The position numbers were made by a program, and so were the translations under genes. The notes under the pieces are model-generated. The model did not search any database. It worked only from the letters and a program-made list of their open reading frames with translations, and was not told where the DNA came from. A DNA stretch of 48,314 nt from an uncultured Luteimonas sp. (GTDB lineage: Bacteria; Pseudomonadota; Gammaproteobacteria; Xanthomonadales; Xanthomonadaceae). Shown here in pieces: positions 35,393-47,918 of the stretch (the first letter of the stretch is position 1; every line of letters begins with the position of its first letter). Location: the NCBI GenBank assembly GCA_934541015.1, contig CAKTDC010000023.1:1-48314 (forward strand), given 5' to 3'.

Positions 35393-35670
35393 CAGTGATA
35401 GTCCTGATAGTCCACGAGTTCGGCATCGCCGTTGATGAAGGTGAAGGTCAGTCGTCAGTTGCCGCTGACCCACACTGCCCAATGACCGGCGGGCTTTCCT
35501 TTCAAGGGATGCAGCTTCCATCCCGGTACCGCCATGTCGTTCGGCCCGCTGGCGGCGTCCAGCATCGACAGCTGCAGTCGAAGCCGGCTCGCGTGCCTGG
35601 CCTGGATGCCCTGTGTCTTCCCTTGCCGGAAGTAGGCTTCGATGCCCTTGTGGCGGAAGCTGCGGATCAC
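35392..35670 (-). pseudogene. higB: higB toxin gene interrupted by an in-frame TGA
   Basis: RelE-superfamily mRNA interferase normally about 92 aa. From GTG (35670) the frame reads IRSFRHKGIEAYFRQGKTQG and continues to GHWAVWVSGN, then TGA at 35455-35457. After it the same frame reads RLTFTFINGDAELVDYQDYH and a TGA at 35392. The family consensus at the break is GNWRLTF, so TGG to TGA is a single-base nonsense change. The removed C-terminal 21 residues carry the conserved RLTF and VDYHDYH part of the active face, so toxin activity is probably lost. Confidence 0.88.
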
Positions 35671-35679
35671 GGATCAGCT

Positions 35680-35691
35680 GTATAGCGATAC
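35680..35691 (-). promoter_or_regulatory. Candidate higBA operator
   Basis: GTAT-AGCG-ATAC forms a palindrome ten bases upstream of the higB GTG. TTGCAA at about 35701 (minus strand) could be the -35 element. A HigA binding site here is inference. Confidence 0.4.
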
Positions 35692-35705
35692 GTTACGGAT
35701 TGCAA

Positions 35706-35752
35706 CCTTTCGCAGGAGCGTCCCGGCGAAGGCGGGGCACTCCTGCGAAAGG
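35706..35752. repeat. Perfect 13-bp inverted repeat element
   Basis: CCTTTCGCAGGAG (35706-35718) and CTCCTGCGAAAGG (35740-35752) are exact reverse complements and enclose a second hairpin CCCGGCGAAGGCGGG. It lies between the divergent higBA and lexA genes and looks like a REP/MITE element. Confidence 0.85.
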
Positions 35753-35833
35753 CTGTGCGCGTATGGGCGAAGACCATTTTTCTCCGATCCGTACCGGGGC
35801 CTGTCCGGCGGGCTGGCGAATTTCCGGCAACAG

Positions 35834-35851
35834 GGGTACAAATGTATCCCA
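35834..35851 (+). promoter_or_regulatory. LexA2-like box overlapping the lexA start
   Basis: GGGGTACAAATGTATCCC is a palindrome that matches 11 of 14 positions of TGTACAAATGTACA, the LexA2 motif I recall for xanthomonad and pseudomonad imu cassettes. It covers the ATG at 35842. Confidence 0.65.
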
Positions 35852-36459
35852 TGCCTGCCCTCAGCCCCCGCCGAGCCTCCATCCTGGCCTTCATCCGCGA
35901 TCGGGTGGCCGGCCAGGGCCAGCCGCCGACGCTGGCCGAGATCGCCGCTGCCTGCGGGCTGGCCACGCGCGGGGCGGCGCGCAAGCACGTGCTGGCGCTG
36001 GCCGATGCCGGGCTGATCGAGGTCACGGCCGGGCAGGCGCGGGGCATCCGGCCGGCGGGGATGCGGGCGCGTTCCGACCTGCTGCGGGTGCCGGTGCTGG
36101 GGCGGGTGGCGGCCGGCGCGCCGATCGGCGCCGATGCCGGGCTGGCCGACACGCTGACGCTGGATGCGCGGCTGTTTTCGGCCGTGCCCGACTACCTGCT
36201 GCGGGTGCAGGGCGATTCGATGATCGGGGACGGCATCCTCGACGGCGACCTGGTCGGGGTGAGGCGTACGGCCGAGGCGCGCGACGGGCAGGTGGTGGTG
36301 GCGCGGCTGGACGGCGAGCTGACGATCAAGCGGCTGTCGCGCACGCGCGATGCGCTGCGGCTGCTGCCGCGCAATCCCGACTATGCGCCGATCGTGGTGG
36401 AGCCGGGGCAGGATTTCGCGGTCGAGGGCGTGTTCTGCGGCCTGGTGCGGCGGGGTTGA
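35842..36459 (+). CDS. lexA: LexA2-type SOS repressor
   Basis: A 205-aa repressor. N-terminal winged helix LSPRRASILAFIRD..TLAEIAAACGLA (about 7-45). Autocleavage site VAAGAP near residue 91, catalytic Ser in QGDSMIGDG near 123 and Lys in ELTIKRL near 162, so self-cleavage should be intact. The start at 35842 is favoured by CAGGGG five bases upstream; a second ATG at 35851 is possible. It leads the imuA-imuB-dnaE2 operon, the usual layout for the second LexA of xanthomonads, and probably represses itself through the box on its start. Confidence 0.9.
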   Translation: MYPMPALSPRRASILAFIRDRVAGQGQPPTLAEIAAACGLATRGAARKHVLALADAGLIEVTAGQARGIRPAGMRARSDLLRVPVLGRVAAGAPIGADAGLADTLTLDARLFSAVPDYLLRVQGDSMIGDGILDGDLVGVRRTAEARDGQVVVARLDGELTIKRLSRTRDALRLLPRNPDYAPIVVEPGQDFAVEGVFCGLVRRG

Positions 36460-36460
36460 A

Positions 36461-37075
36461 ATGGGCGCCGTGGTCGCGATCGACGCGCTGCTGCACCAGC
36501 GGCGCGTGTGGAAGGGGCAACCGTCGGCGCTGCCGGCGAGCGCGCAGCCGACCGGGCTGGCCGCGCTGGATGCGGCGCTGCCCACCGGCGGCTGGCCGGA
36601 GGCGTCGCTGAGCGAGCTGCTGGTGCCGGTGGAGGGCATCGGCGAGCTGCGGCTGCTGTGGCCGGCGCTGGCGCGGCTGTCGCGGCAGGGCGAGCGCATC
36701 GTGCTGGTGGCGCCGCCGCATGTGCCGTTCGCGCCGGCGTGGCAGGCGGCGGGGGTCGAGCTGCGGATGCTGCAGGTGGTGGAGGCGGGGACCGCGCGCG
36801 AGGCGCTGTGGGCGAGCGAGCAGTGCCTGCGCTCGGGCAGCTGCGGGGCGGTGCTGTGCTGGCCGGCCGAGGCCGACGACCGCGCCCTGCGGCGGCTGCA
36901 GGTGGCTGCCGAATCGGGGCGCACGCTGGGGTTCGCGACCCGCCCGCTGGCCGCCGCGCGCAATCCTTCGCCGGCGGCGCTGCGCATCGCCATCGATCCA
37001 TGCCCGGCGCAGCTGCGGGTGCTCAAGTGCAGGGGCGGGCTGGCGCCGCCGCGGCCGGTCCCGCTGGCGGATTAG
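36461..37075 (+). CDS. imuA: ImuA, accessory factor of SOS mutagenesis
   Basis: A 204-aa RecA/SulA-like protein. The segment PTGLAALDAALPTGGWPEASLSELL (about 30-54) and LLWPALARLSRQGERIVLVAPP match the ImuA family; it lacks a complete Walker A. It starts one base after the lexA stop and is followed by imuB after three bases. ImuA works with ImuB and DnaE2 in error-prone lesion bypass. Confidence 0.93.
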   Translation: MGAVVAIDALLHQRRVWKGQPSALPASAQPTGLAALDAALPTGGWPEASLSELLVPVEGIGELRLLWPALARLSRQGERIVLVAPPHVPFAPAWQAAGVELRMLQVVEAGTAREALWASEQCLRSGSCGAVLCWPAEADDRALRRLQVAAESGRTLGFATRPLAAARNPSPAALRIAIDPCPAQLRVLKCRGGLAPPRPVPLAD

Positions 37076-37078
37076 GCG

Positions 37079-38508
37079 ATGCGCTGGGCCTGCATCCTGC
37101 TGCCGCAGCTGGCGCTCGACGGCGTGCTGCGGCGTCGTGCGGATCCGGAGGCGCCGCTGGCGCTGGTGTCCGGTGCGCGGCAGCGGCGGCTGCTGCACGT
37201 GGTCAATCCCGCCGCGCGCGCGCTGGGCTGGCGCCGGGGCATGGCGCTGGCCGCGGCGCAGGCGCTGGCGCAGGGCGTGGAGACGCTCGACTACGACCCC
37301 GGCGAGGAGGCGCGCTGGCACCGTTTCCTCGCGGCCTGGGCCTACCGATTCAGTTCACAGGTCAGCATGCGGTATCCGCATGCGCTGATCGTCGAGATCG
37401 CGGGCAGCCTCGGGCTGTTCGGGCCGTGGCCGCGGTTCGAGGCGCGGCTGCGCGCGGAGCTGGCCGCACTGGGGTTCGGCCACCGTATCGTCGCCGCGCC
37501 GGGTCCGGTGGCGGCGCGGGCGCTGGCCAATGCGCACGACGGGCTGGCGGTCGAGGGCGGCGCGGAGCTGCGGCGTGAGCTGGCGCGGCTGCCGGTGCAG
37601 CGCGCCGGGTTCGCGCCGGAAGCGGCAACGGCGTTCGCGCGCATGGGCCTGCGCACGCTGGGCCAGGTGCTGGCGCTGCCGCGCGAGTCGATCGCGCGGC
37701 GCTTCCCGCCCGGGGTGTTGTGCCATGTCGATGCGCTGGTGGACGGGGCGGGGGTCGCGCTGGACTGGTATCGCCCGCCGGACCGGTTCGCCATGCGCAT
37801 CGAGCTGGGCTACGAGGTCGAGTCCTCGCAGGCGCTGCTGTTTCCGCTCAGGCGCCTGACCGCGGATCTGGCCGCCTTCCTTGCCGGTCGCGACGGCGGC
37901 GTGCAGCGCTTCGTGCTGCGCCTGGAGCACGAGAGGCGTGCCGACACCGCGGTGCCGGTGGGGCTGCTGGCGCCCGAGCGCGAGGCCGCGCTGCTGTTCG
38001 AACTGGCGCGCGGGCGCCTGCAGCAGGCGCGGATGCCGGCGGCGGTGCGCGCGCTCGCCCTGGTCGCCGACGAGCTGCCGGCCTTCGTGCCGGCCCACCG
38101 CGAGCTGTTCGACGAGCGCCCGCAGCAGGCCATGCCCTGGGAACAGCTGCGCGAACGGCTGCGCGCGCGGCTGGGCGAACACGCGGTGCACGGACTGAGT
38201 GTGCACGAGGACCATCGCCCCGAACAGGCCTGGCGCGGCGAGTCGGTGCAGGCGGTGAAACCGCCACGACACCCGCTTCCTGCTGCGGCCATGCCCGCGC
38301 GCCCGGGTTGGCTGCTGCGCGCGCCGGTGCCGCTGCGCGGTGCGCCGCCGCGCACGCTTGGCGGCTGCGAGCGGATCGAATCGGGCTGGTGGGACGGCGA
38401 CGACATCCGTCGCGACTACCGCGTGGTGCAGCTGCGCAGCGGCCAGCGCGCATGGGTCTATCGCCAGCCGGGCGGCGAGGGCGGCGACTGGCTGCAGGGC
38501 TGGTTCGC

Positions 38509-38512
<4 letters not shown>
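37079..38512 (+). CDS. imuB: ImuB, Y-family polymerase-like protein
   Basis: A 477-aa protein related to DinB. It starts [17 protein letters not shown] where active Y-family enzymes have the first catalytic Asp motif, so catalysis is predicted to be absent, as known for ImuB. The fingers/palm region continues with [19 protein letters not shown], and the helix-hairpin-helix with [20 protein letters not shown] near 195. The C-terminal part would hold the beta-clamp and partner contacts. It overlaps dnaE2 by four bases (ATGA). Confidence 0.95.
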
Positions 38513-41580
<3,068 letters not shown>

Positions 41581-41644
41581 GCCGTTGCGCGGCTGGATCG
41601 GGATTGTTTGCGCGGGGAAAGGTCCGAACACTTCGCGCTGGCTC

Positions 41645-41670
41645 GTCATTCCCGCCTTCGCCGGGATAAG
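41645..41670. repeat. REP-like palindrome before the flavodoxin-like gene
   Basis: CGTCATTCCCGCCTTCGCCGGGAT (half of the GTCATTCCCGCGAAGGCGGG family) lies within the 97 bases between dnaE2 and the next gene. Confidence 0.6.
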
Positions 41671-41677
41671 TCGCTGC

Positions 41678-42163
41678 ATGACGCGGCTCCTGATTGTCTG
41701 GCATTCGCGCACGGGCGCGGCGGAGGCGATGGCGCGGGCGGCTTTCGAGGCCGCGTGTGCGCAGGGCGGGGCGCGGCTGCTGCGCGCGGGCGCGACCGGG
41801 CCGGAGGATCTGCTGGGCGCGGACGGCTACATCTTCGCCGCGCCCGAGAACCTCGCCGCCCTGTCCGGGGAGATGAAGGAGTTCTTCGACCGCTGCTTCT
41901 ACCCGGCCCTGGGCCGGATCGAGGGGCGGCCATACGCGCTGATGATCGCCGCGGGCTCGGACGGCGAGGGCGCTGCGCGGCAGGCGGCGCGCATCTGCAC
42001 CGGCTGGCGGCTCAGGGCGGTGCAGCCGCCGCTGATCGTGAACACGCATGCGCAGACGCCGGAGGCCATCCTGGCGCCGAAGGCCGTGGCGGACGAGGCG
42101 CTGGAGAAGTGCCGGGAGCTGGGCGCGGGCATGGCCGCCGGCATCGGCCAGGGCCTGTTCTGA
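41678..42163 (+). CDS. Flavodoxin-like NAD(P)H reductase family protein
   Basis: A 161-aa protein with a flavodoxin fold: FMN phosphate loop LIVWHSRTGAAEAMAR at residues 4-19, then LGADGYIFAAPENLAALSGEMKEFFDRCFY (about 48-77), the family segment lining the flavin. No membrane segment. The start follows a REP element and no clear Shine-Dalgarno is seen, so the ATG at 41678 is chosen for conservation. Likely a soluble flavin-dependent reductase; substrate unknown. It is not obviously part of the imu cassette. Confidence 0.8.
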   Translation: MTRLLIVWHSRTGAAEAMARAAFEAACAQGGARLLRAGATGPEDLLGADGYIFAAPENLAALSGEMKEFFDRCFYPALGRIEGRPYALMIAAGSDGEGAARQAARICTGWRLRAVQPPLIVNTHAQTPEAILAPKAVADEALEKCRELGAGMAAGIGQGLF

Positions 42164-42245
42164 TCCCCGGCCGCGGCGGGCGCGCCGGCCGGGAACTTGT
42201 GCGCCCGGCGGTGCTCCATTGATGACCTTCCCGAGGAACCGATCG

Positions 42246-43241
42246 ATGCGACCGACCTGGCTGCTGTCCCTCCTGCTTGCCGTCGCACCCGCCGCCGCGC
42301 AGGAAGCGCTCCCGCCCGGCGACGATGGCATCCGCGAGATGGAGGCCGTGGTGGTCAGCGGCGTCCTGCCGGGCCCGGGGCTGTGGAAGGTGCATCACGG
42401 CGAACACACCCTGCATATCCTCGGCACGGTGTCGCCGCTGCCCAGGCGCATGGAGTGGCGTTCGGACGAAGTGGCCACGGTGCTGGAGCAGGCCGACGCG
42501 GTGCTGGGGCCGCCGGGCGTGGTCGTGGGCAGCGACATCGGCCGGCTGCGCGGGCTGACCCTGCTGCCCTCGGCGCTGCGCGCGCGCAACAATCCCGACG
42601 GACAGACGCTCCAGGAGGTGCTGCCCGAAGACGTCCATGCGCGCTGGCTGCGGGTGAAGGCACAGCACGTCGGGCGCGACCGCGGCATCGAGAAGCGGCG
42701 GCCGCTGTTTGCGGCGATGGAGCTGTACGACAAGGCCATCTCGCGCGCGGGCCTGGGCGGCAGGGTGATCAGCCCGGTCGTCAACGCCGCGCTCAAGCGC
42801 CGCAGGATGAAGTCCACCCCGACCATGCTGCAGCTGACGATCGACAACCCGCGCGAAGCCCTCGCCGACTACCGCGGCGAAGCGCTGCGGCCGGAGGACA
42901 TCGAATGCTTCAGCCGGATGCTCGACATTGTCGAGCGTGACCTGCCGCGGATGGTGGTGCGCGCGAACGCATGGGCGACGGGCGACATCGAAGCCCTGCG
43001 CGCGCTGCCGACGAGCCCGACCGAGGCCTGCCTGTCGGCGTGGAGCGGCAGCGAGGCGGCGCGCAAGCACGGCATCGCCGATGTCGACGTACGCATCCGC
43101 GAACGCTGGATGGAGGTGGCGGTGGAAGCGCTGGGCGCGCACCGGACCGTGTTCGCGACCGCGCCGGTGGCCGAACTGCTGCGCCCGGGCGGCTACCTGT
43201 CGATGCTCGAAGCGAAGGGCTACCGGATCGAATCGCCCTGA
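42246..43241 (+). CDS. TraB/GumN family exported protein
   Basis: A 331-aa protein. Signal peptide at residues 1-19 (LLSLLLAVAPAAA-Q), with GAGGAAC seven bases before the ATG. LWKVHHGEHTLHILGTVSPLP near 45-65 and LEAKGYRIE at the C-terminus are the TraB/GumN hallmarks. The family usually has further His in GxxH that I do not see in the same form here. Members are suggested to be metal-dependent peptidases; function here is unknown. Confidence 0.85.
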   Translation: MRPTWLLSLLLAVAPAAAQEALPPGDDGIREMEAVVVSGVLPGPGLWKVHHGEHTLHILGTVSPLPRRMEWRSDEVATVLEQADAVLGPPGVVVGSDIGRLRGLTLLPSALRARNNPDGQTLQEVLPEDVHARWLRVKAQHVGRDRGIEKRRPLFAAMELYDKAISRAGLGGRVISPVVNAALKRRRMKSTPTMLQLTIDNPREALADYRGEALRPEDIECFSRMLDIVERDLPRMVVRANAWATGDIEALRALPTSPTEACLSAWSGSEAARKHGIADVDVRIRERWMEVAVEALGAHRTVFATAPVAELLRPGGYLSMLEAKGYRIESP

Positions 43242-43257
43242 GCGTAGTCGGAAAAGG

Positions 43258-43317
43258 TCTGAACAGCCGGTTTCCGGTCGTCAGTCCCGCCTTCGCGGGA
43301 ATGACGAGCTGTTCAGA
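43258..43317. repeat. MITE-like REP element between convergent genes
   Basis: TCTGAACAGC (43258-43267) and GCTGTTCAGA (43308-43317) are exact 10-bp inverted repeats enclosing GTCAGTCCCGCCTTCGCGGGAATGAC, itself a palindrome. It fills the gap between the TraB gene and the diguanylate cyclase stop (43324), where it may serve as a bidirectional terminator. Confidence 0.85.
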
Positions 43318-43323
43318 GGTTCC

Positions 43324-44388
43324 TCAGGCGGCGATGCGGTCGCGGCCGGCGTTCTTGGCCCGGTAGAGCGCGGCGTCGGCGACCTTCACCCAGTCCCGCG
43401 GCGTCGCGTAGCGCCGGTCCACCTCGGCCATGCCGATGCTGGCGGTGATCCGCACGCCGGGGAGATCGGACAGGACGGCGTGCCGCACCCTGCGCAGGAT
43501 CGCGTCGGCCACCCGGTGCGCGGCATCGGCGTCCACCCCCGGCAGGATCACCCCGAATTCGTCGCCGCCGTAGCGCCCGGCATGGGCGTTCTCGTCCAGG
43601 CACAGGCGGATCGCGTCGGCGACCGCGCACAGCACCTCGTCGCCCGCGGAGTGGCCGTGGCGGTCGTTGGAGTGCTTGAAGTGATCGATGTCGAGCATGA
43701 GCAGGGTGGCAGGCCGGCCGCTCCGGCGATGCTCGTCGAGGGTCTGCTGGACCAGATCCAGCCAGTGGCGGCGCACGTGCAGCCCGGTCAGCGAGTCGGT
43801 GCGGCTGAGCTGGTCGAGCAGGCGGTTCTTCTCACGCACCTGGAGCAGCAGCCGGTTGCCGCCGAGGCTGACGGCGATGGTGTGGATCACCAGCATCGGC
43901 AGCGCGGCGACCATCACCGCGGTGCTGGTGTGCGGACTGAACCCGAAACCGGCCGCCGCGGCCCCGCACAGCAGGCCCAGCGCGAACGCCGGCAGCGACC
44001 ACAGCCACAGCCGCGGCACGCCGCTGCTGATCTTGTCGACGGTGACCAGGGTGAACAGCAGCACGCTGGGCAGCAGGTTGAACTGCATCAGGCCGACCCA
44101 GCTGCCGGCGATGGCCGAGTCGATCAGGAGATTGCGCACCTCGGCGCGGTACGGCGAGGCGCTGCGGCGGGCGACGAAGAACGCCAGGTGCGCCCAGAGC
44201 AGGCCGCTGAAGACCCACCACGCCCACGTCGCGGCGGTGGCGCCGTTCTCGCGCAGCACGCTGGCGATGCACACCGCGGCCAGGCCCATGCCGAGCAGGC
44301 GGAAGCGGTAAACGCGCCACGGAAGGCGATGGTATCCAGTCGTGGCCAGCTGCGTCCGGGGACGCGGGCCCGCGATCCTTGACTGCAA
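43324..44388 (-). CDS. MASE2-GGDEF diguanylate cyclase
   Basis: A 354-aa membrane enzyme making cyclic di-GMP. N-terminal MASE2 domain with about five helices (residues 30-180; GLMQFNLLPSVLLFTLVTVDKISSG is typical, shown in part). The GGDEF domain starts near 190: LTGLHVRRHW, LLMLDIDHFKHSND and GRYGGDEFGVILPG. The active-site GGDEF is intact, but the RxxD inhibitory site normally five residues before it is absent (DENAHA). The TTG start at 44388 is supported by AGGGGGAT eight bases upstream. Similar in layout to DgcC/AdrA. Confidence 0.93.
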   Translation of the reverse strand: MQSRIAGPRPRTQLATTGYHRLPWRVYRFRLLGMGLAAVCIASVLRENGATAATWAWWVFSGLLWAHLAFFVARRSASPYRAEVRNLLIDSAIAGSWVGLMQFNLLPSVLLFTLVTVDKISSGVPRLWLWSLPAFALGLLCGAAAAGFGFSPHTSTAVMVAALPMLVIHTIAVSLGGNRLLLQVREKNRLLDQLSRTDSLTGLHVRRHWLDLVQQTLDEHRRSGRPATLLMLDIDHFKHSNDRHGHSAGDEVLCAVADAIRLCLDENAHAGRYGGDEFGVILPGVDADAAHRVADAILRRVRHAVLSDLPGVRITASIGMAEVDRRYATPRDWVKVADAALYRAKNAGRDRIAA

Positions 44389-44484
44389 CGCCGATCCCCC
44401 TGAGGCACGGCACCATACCGGTGCGGATGCGCCGGCGAGGGCCGATCATACCGGACGGACCGGGTCCGTGCCGGTCCAGCGCGT

Positions 44485-46398
44485 TCAGCCGGTCGCCGAG
44501 CGCACGCTGTCGACAGCGGGATCGGCCAGGCCAGGCCAGCGCGCCAGCACCGCGGTGCGGATGCCGGCCGCGTCCAGCCCGGCCTCGGCCAGCAGCGCCT
44601 CGCGGCTGGCGTGGTGCTGGAAGGCGTCGGGCAGCCCCAGCTGCAGCACCGGCATGGCGATGCCTTCGGCCTGCAGCAGTTCCAGCACGGCCGAGCCGGC
44701 GCCGCCCATGACCACGTTGTCCTCGAGCGTGACCAAGCCCTCGTGGGTCTTTGCCAGCTCGAGCACGAGCGCGCGGTCGAGCGGCTTGACGAAGCGCATG
44801 TTGACCACGGTCAGGCCAAGCCCGGCGCCGACCTGTTCGGCCGCCGCCAGCGGCGCACCGAAGGCGAGCAGGGCGATGCGCGCGCCGCGGCGGCGCAGCT
44901 CGGCCTTGCCGATCGGCAGCACGTCGAGGCCGTTGCCCGCGGCCACGCCGGGGCCGGTGCCGCGCGGGTAGCGCACCGCGGCCGGACCGCGGTGGCGGAA
45001 GCCGGTGCTCAGCAGCTGCCGGCACTCGCGCTCGTCGGCCGGCGCCATCACCACCATGTTCGGCACGCAGCGCAGGTAGCTCAGGTCGAGGTTGCCGGCG
45101 TGGGTGGCGCCATCGGGGCCGACCACGCCGCCGCGGTCGATCGCGAACAGCACGTCCAGGTCCTGGATCGCCACGTCGTGCACCAGCTGGTCGTAGCCGC
45201 GCTGGAGGAAGGTCGAATAGATCGCGACCACCGGCTTGGCGCCTTCGCAGGCCATGCCCGCCGCGAGCGTCACCGCGTGCTGCTCGGCGATGGCCACGTC
45301 GAAGTAGCGCTCCGGGTACTCCTTCGAGAAGCGCACCAGGCCCGAGCCCTCGCGCATCGCCGGGGTGATGCCGAGCAGCGCCGGATCGTCCGCGGCCATG
45401 TCGCACAGCCAGTCGCCGAAGACATCGGTGTAGGTCGGCTTCTTCGGGCCGCCCTTGCTGATCACGCCCAGCGAGGGATCGAACGGCGAGACCGCGTGGT
45501 AGCCGATCTGGTCGCCTTCGGCCAGCTCGTAGCCCTTGCCCTTGGTGGTGATGACGTGCAGCAGCTGCGGGCCCTTCATGGTCTTGAGGGTCTTCAGCGC
45601 GCCGACCAGCGCCTTGACGTCGTGGCCGTCGATCGGGCCGGTGTAGTGGAAGCCCATCTCCTCGAACAGGGTGGAGGGCACGAACATGCCCTTCCAGTGT
45701 TCTTCCCAGCGGCGCACGAAGCGCGCCGGCGGCTTGTTCTTGTCGCCCAGCAGCTTCTTGCCGCCTTCGCGGATGGCGTTGAGCGTGCGGCTGCCGGTCA
45801 TGCGCCCGAGCATGCGGGTCACGCCGCCGACGTTCTCGCTGATCGACATGCGGTTGTCGTTGAGGATCACCAGCAGGTCGGGCTCCGGGTCCATGCCGCC
45901 GGCGTGGTTGAGCGCCTCGTAGGCCATGCCCGCGGTCATCGCGCCGTCGCCGATCACCGCCACCACCCGGCGGTCGTTGCCGGCGCGGGCGTTGGCGATG
46001 GCCATGCCCAGCGCGGCCGAGATCGAGGTGCTGGAGTGGCCGACGCCGAAGGTGTCGTAGGCGCTCTCCTCGCGCTTGGGGAACGGCGCCACGCCGCCGG
46101 CCTGCTTGACGGTGTGGATGCTGTCGCGGCGGCCGGTGAGGATCTTGTGCGGATAGCTCTGGTGGCCGACGTCCCAGACGATGCGGTCCTCGGGCGTCGA
46201 ATAGATCCAGTGCAGCGCCGCGGTCAGTTCCACGACGCCCAGGCCGGCGCCGAAGTGGCCGCCGGACTTGCCCACCGACTCGATCAGGTAGGCGCGCAGC
46301 TCGTCGGCGATCGCGGGAAGTTCGGTCTCGTCGAAGCCGCGCAGGTCGGCGGGAGAGTCGATCCGCGACAGGCGCGGATAGCGGGTGGAGTCGATCAT
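44485..46398 (-). CDS. dxs: 1-deoxy-D-xylulose-5-phosphate synthase
   Basis: A 637-aa thiamine-diphosphate enzyme that joins pyruvate and glyceraldehyde 3-phosphate, the first step of the MEP isoprenoid pathway. [20 protein letters not shown] near 50, [18 protein letters not shown] near 78, and the TPP motif [24 protein letters not shown] near 150-182 are all present. C-terminal transketolase domains end near 630. The start at [10 protein letters not shown] is preferred; an ATG nine bases earlier is possible, and neither has a clear Shine-Dalgarno. Confidence 0.97.
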   Translation of the reverse strand: MIDSTRYPRLSRIDSPADLRGFDETELPAIADELRAYLIESVGKSGGHFGAGLGVVELTAALHWIYSTPEDRIVWDVGHQSYPHKILTGRRDSIHTVKQAGGVAPFPKREESAYDTFGVGHSSTSISAALGMAIANARAGNDRRVVAVIGDGAMTAGMAYEALNHAGGMDPEPDLLVILNDNRMSISENVGGVTRMLGRMTGSRTLNAIREGGKKLLGDKNKPPARFVRRWEEHWKGMFVPSTLFEEMGFHYTGPIDGHDVKALVGALKTLKTMKGPQLLHVITTKGKGYELAEGDQIGYHAVSPFDPSLGVISKGGPKKPTYTDVFGDWLCDMAADDPALLGITPAMREGSGLVRFSKEYPERYFDVAIAEQHAVTLAAGMACEGAKPVVAIYSTFLQRGYDQLVHDVAIQDLDVLFAIDRGGVVGPDGATHAGNLDLSYLRCVPNMVVMAPADERECRQLLSTGFRHRGPAAVRYPRGTGPGVAAGNGLDVLPIGKAELRRRGARIALLAFGAPLAAAEQVGAGLGLTVVNMRFVKPLDRALVLELAKTHEGLVTLEDNVVMGGAGSAVLELLQAEGIAMPVLQLGLPDAFQHHASREALLAEAGLDAAGIRTAVLARWPGLADPAVDSVRSATG

Positions 46399-46511
46399 GC
46401 CGGCCATTGTAAGCCCGTGGGCGCCCGTGGCCATGACCGGGCGTGCACGCGCGGCGGCGGCTGCGGAACGGGTCCGCGGCCCGGGCGTTCGCACCGCCTG
46501 CCGGGCGGGCG

Positions 46512-47783
46512 CTACTTGCCGCGCAGGCGCCCGAACAGGCCGGTGGGCCTGGGCGCCTCGACCGGCTCGGGCGGCGGCTCGGGGACGAACTCGGCGAAGC
46601 CGGTGGCCAGGTTGGCGTTCACGAAATCCGCCACGTCCTCGACCGGCACGCCGCTGCCCTCGGCGATCTCGGGCAGGGTTGCCGGGCCCTTCATCATCGC
46701 CGTGGCGATGCGGAAATGGCGCGGATACTCGCGTTCGGTCTGCGGCCACTTGGCCAGCCGGTAGCGGCCCTCGCGGTCCAGGCCCGGCAGCAGCTGGCCC
46801 TTGCCGGCCACCAGCGCGCCCAGCCACAGCAGCCGCGACAGCGGCTGCGGAGCGCCGGCGATGGCGCTGTCGCGCGCCCAGGCGTCGGCGTCGACGGGCG
46901 TGAGCGATTCGAGCTCGACGGCATCCTCGAAGTAGGGCGCGAGCGGCTTGAGCGTGGCCGGACCATGGTAGGTGCGGGCATCGGCGTCGATCAGCAGGGT
47001 GGGGCCGCCGTCGCGGCCGTAGCGCACGCGGCCGCGGACCGTGCCGGTCGCCAGCCAGTCGGCGAGCGTGCGCTCGCGCGGGGGTTCGGGTTCCGGCTCC
47101 GGCTCCGGCTCCGGCTCGGGCTCGGGCTCAGGTTCGGGCTCGGGCTCCGGCTCCGGTTCGAACTGCGGCTCCGGTTCCGCAGCGACATCCACCTCCGTCT
47201 CGACCGCCATCTGCACGACGGCTTCAGGCGTGGCGTCCACGGGCGGCGGTACCGGTTCGGCGGCCGGCTCCGGCGGCGGCACGACAGCGACGGGCGCCTG
47301 CCCGGGTGTTGCCGGAGCCGCGACGGCTTCCGGCACGGCCTCGGCGACGGGTGGCGGGGCGGCAGGCGGCGGAGTGACGGGTACGGGTTCGGGTTCCGGC
47401 TGTGGTTCCGGTTCGGGCGCGGCGATGGCCGCTGCGGGTCCGGTCGCGCCGGCCGGCTCCTGCGAGAGGTCGATGCCGGTCCTGTCCGCGATTTCCTGCA
47501 GCAGGGCGGCCACGGAATCCTCGTCGAAGGGCCGCCCCAGGCGGAAGTCGGTCTGCGCGCGCGGCGCCGCGGTCAGCCCGACCACCTGCTTGCCCGCGGC
47601 GTGCAGCCGCAGCCAGCCCATCGGGCCGTACATGCTGTCCATGTCGATGATGACGTGGGCGGCCTGGGCGTCGGGCAGCAGCTGCCAGCGGTTGCGGAAG
47701 CGCGCGTTCGCGCCGTTGAAGGCCGACTTGAGCGCCGCTTCCGTGGCCGGGTCCATCGCGGTCAGACCGATCGTCAACGACAT
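46512..47783 (-). CDS. Glu-Pro-repeat protein, unknown function
   Basis: A 423-aa soluble protein. Residues 1-100 look like an alpha/beta receiver- or flavodoxin-like domain ([36 protein letters not shown]). Residues 115-240 are a Pro/Ala/Glu linker including about 15 Glu-Pro pairs. Residues 255-423 form a second domain with [18 protein letters not shown] and a helical, winged-helix-like end ([32 protein letters not shown]). I believe such proteins are conserved in Xanthomonadaceae, but I do not know a function. No signal peptide or membrane helix. Confidence 0.8.
   Translation of the reverse strand: MSLTIGLTAMDPATEAALKSAFNGANARFRNRWQLLPDAQAAHVIIDMDSMYGPMGWLRLHAAGKQVVGLTAAPRAQTDFRLGRPFDEDSVAALLQEIADRTGIDLSQEPAGATGPAAAIAAPEPEPQPEPEPVPVTPPPAAPPPVAEAVPEAVAAPATPGQAPVAVVPPPEPAAEPVPPPVDATPEAVVQMAVETEVDVAAEPEPQFEPEPEPEPEPEPEPEPEPEPEPEPEPPRERTLADWLATGTVRGRVRYGRDGGPTLLIDADARTYHGPATLKPLAPYFEDAVELESLTPVDADAWARDSAIAGAPQPLSRLLWLGALVAGKGQLLPGLDREGRYRLAKWPQTEREYPRHFRIATAMMKGPATLPEIAEGSGVPVEDVADFVNANLATGFAEFVPEPPPEPVEAPRPTGLFGRLRGK
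47085..47165 (-). repeat. Six-base simple repeat coding for Glu-Pro
   Basis: GGCTCC/GGTTCG-type hexamers repeat about 13 times in frame within the preceding gene and encode (Glu-Pro)n. Copy number is likely to vary between strains. Confidence 0.85.
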
Positions 47784-47918
47784 TGCAGCGTCCGTGGTGC
47801 CTTCATCCGCCGAGTGTACCCAGTGCGGCAGGGCCTGCGAAGGGCCGCACGGCCGTTTGCGCAGCGGCGTTGCCGGAACGGCGGTGGCGGGCGCGCCCGG
47901 CGATCGGCCGCAGTACCG

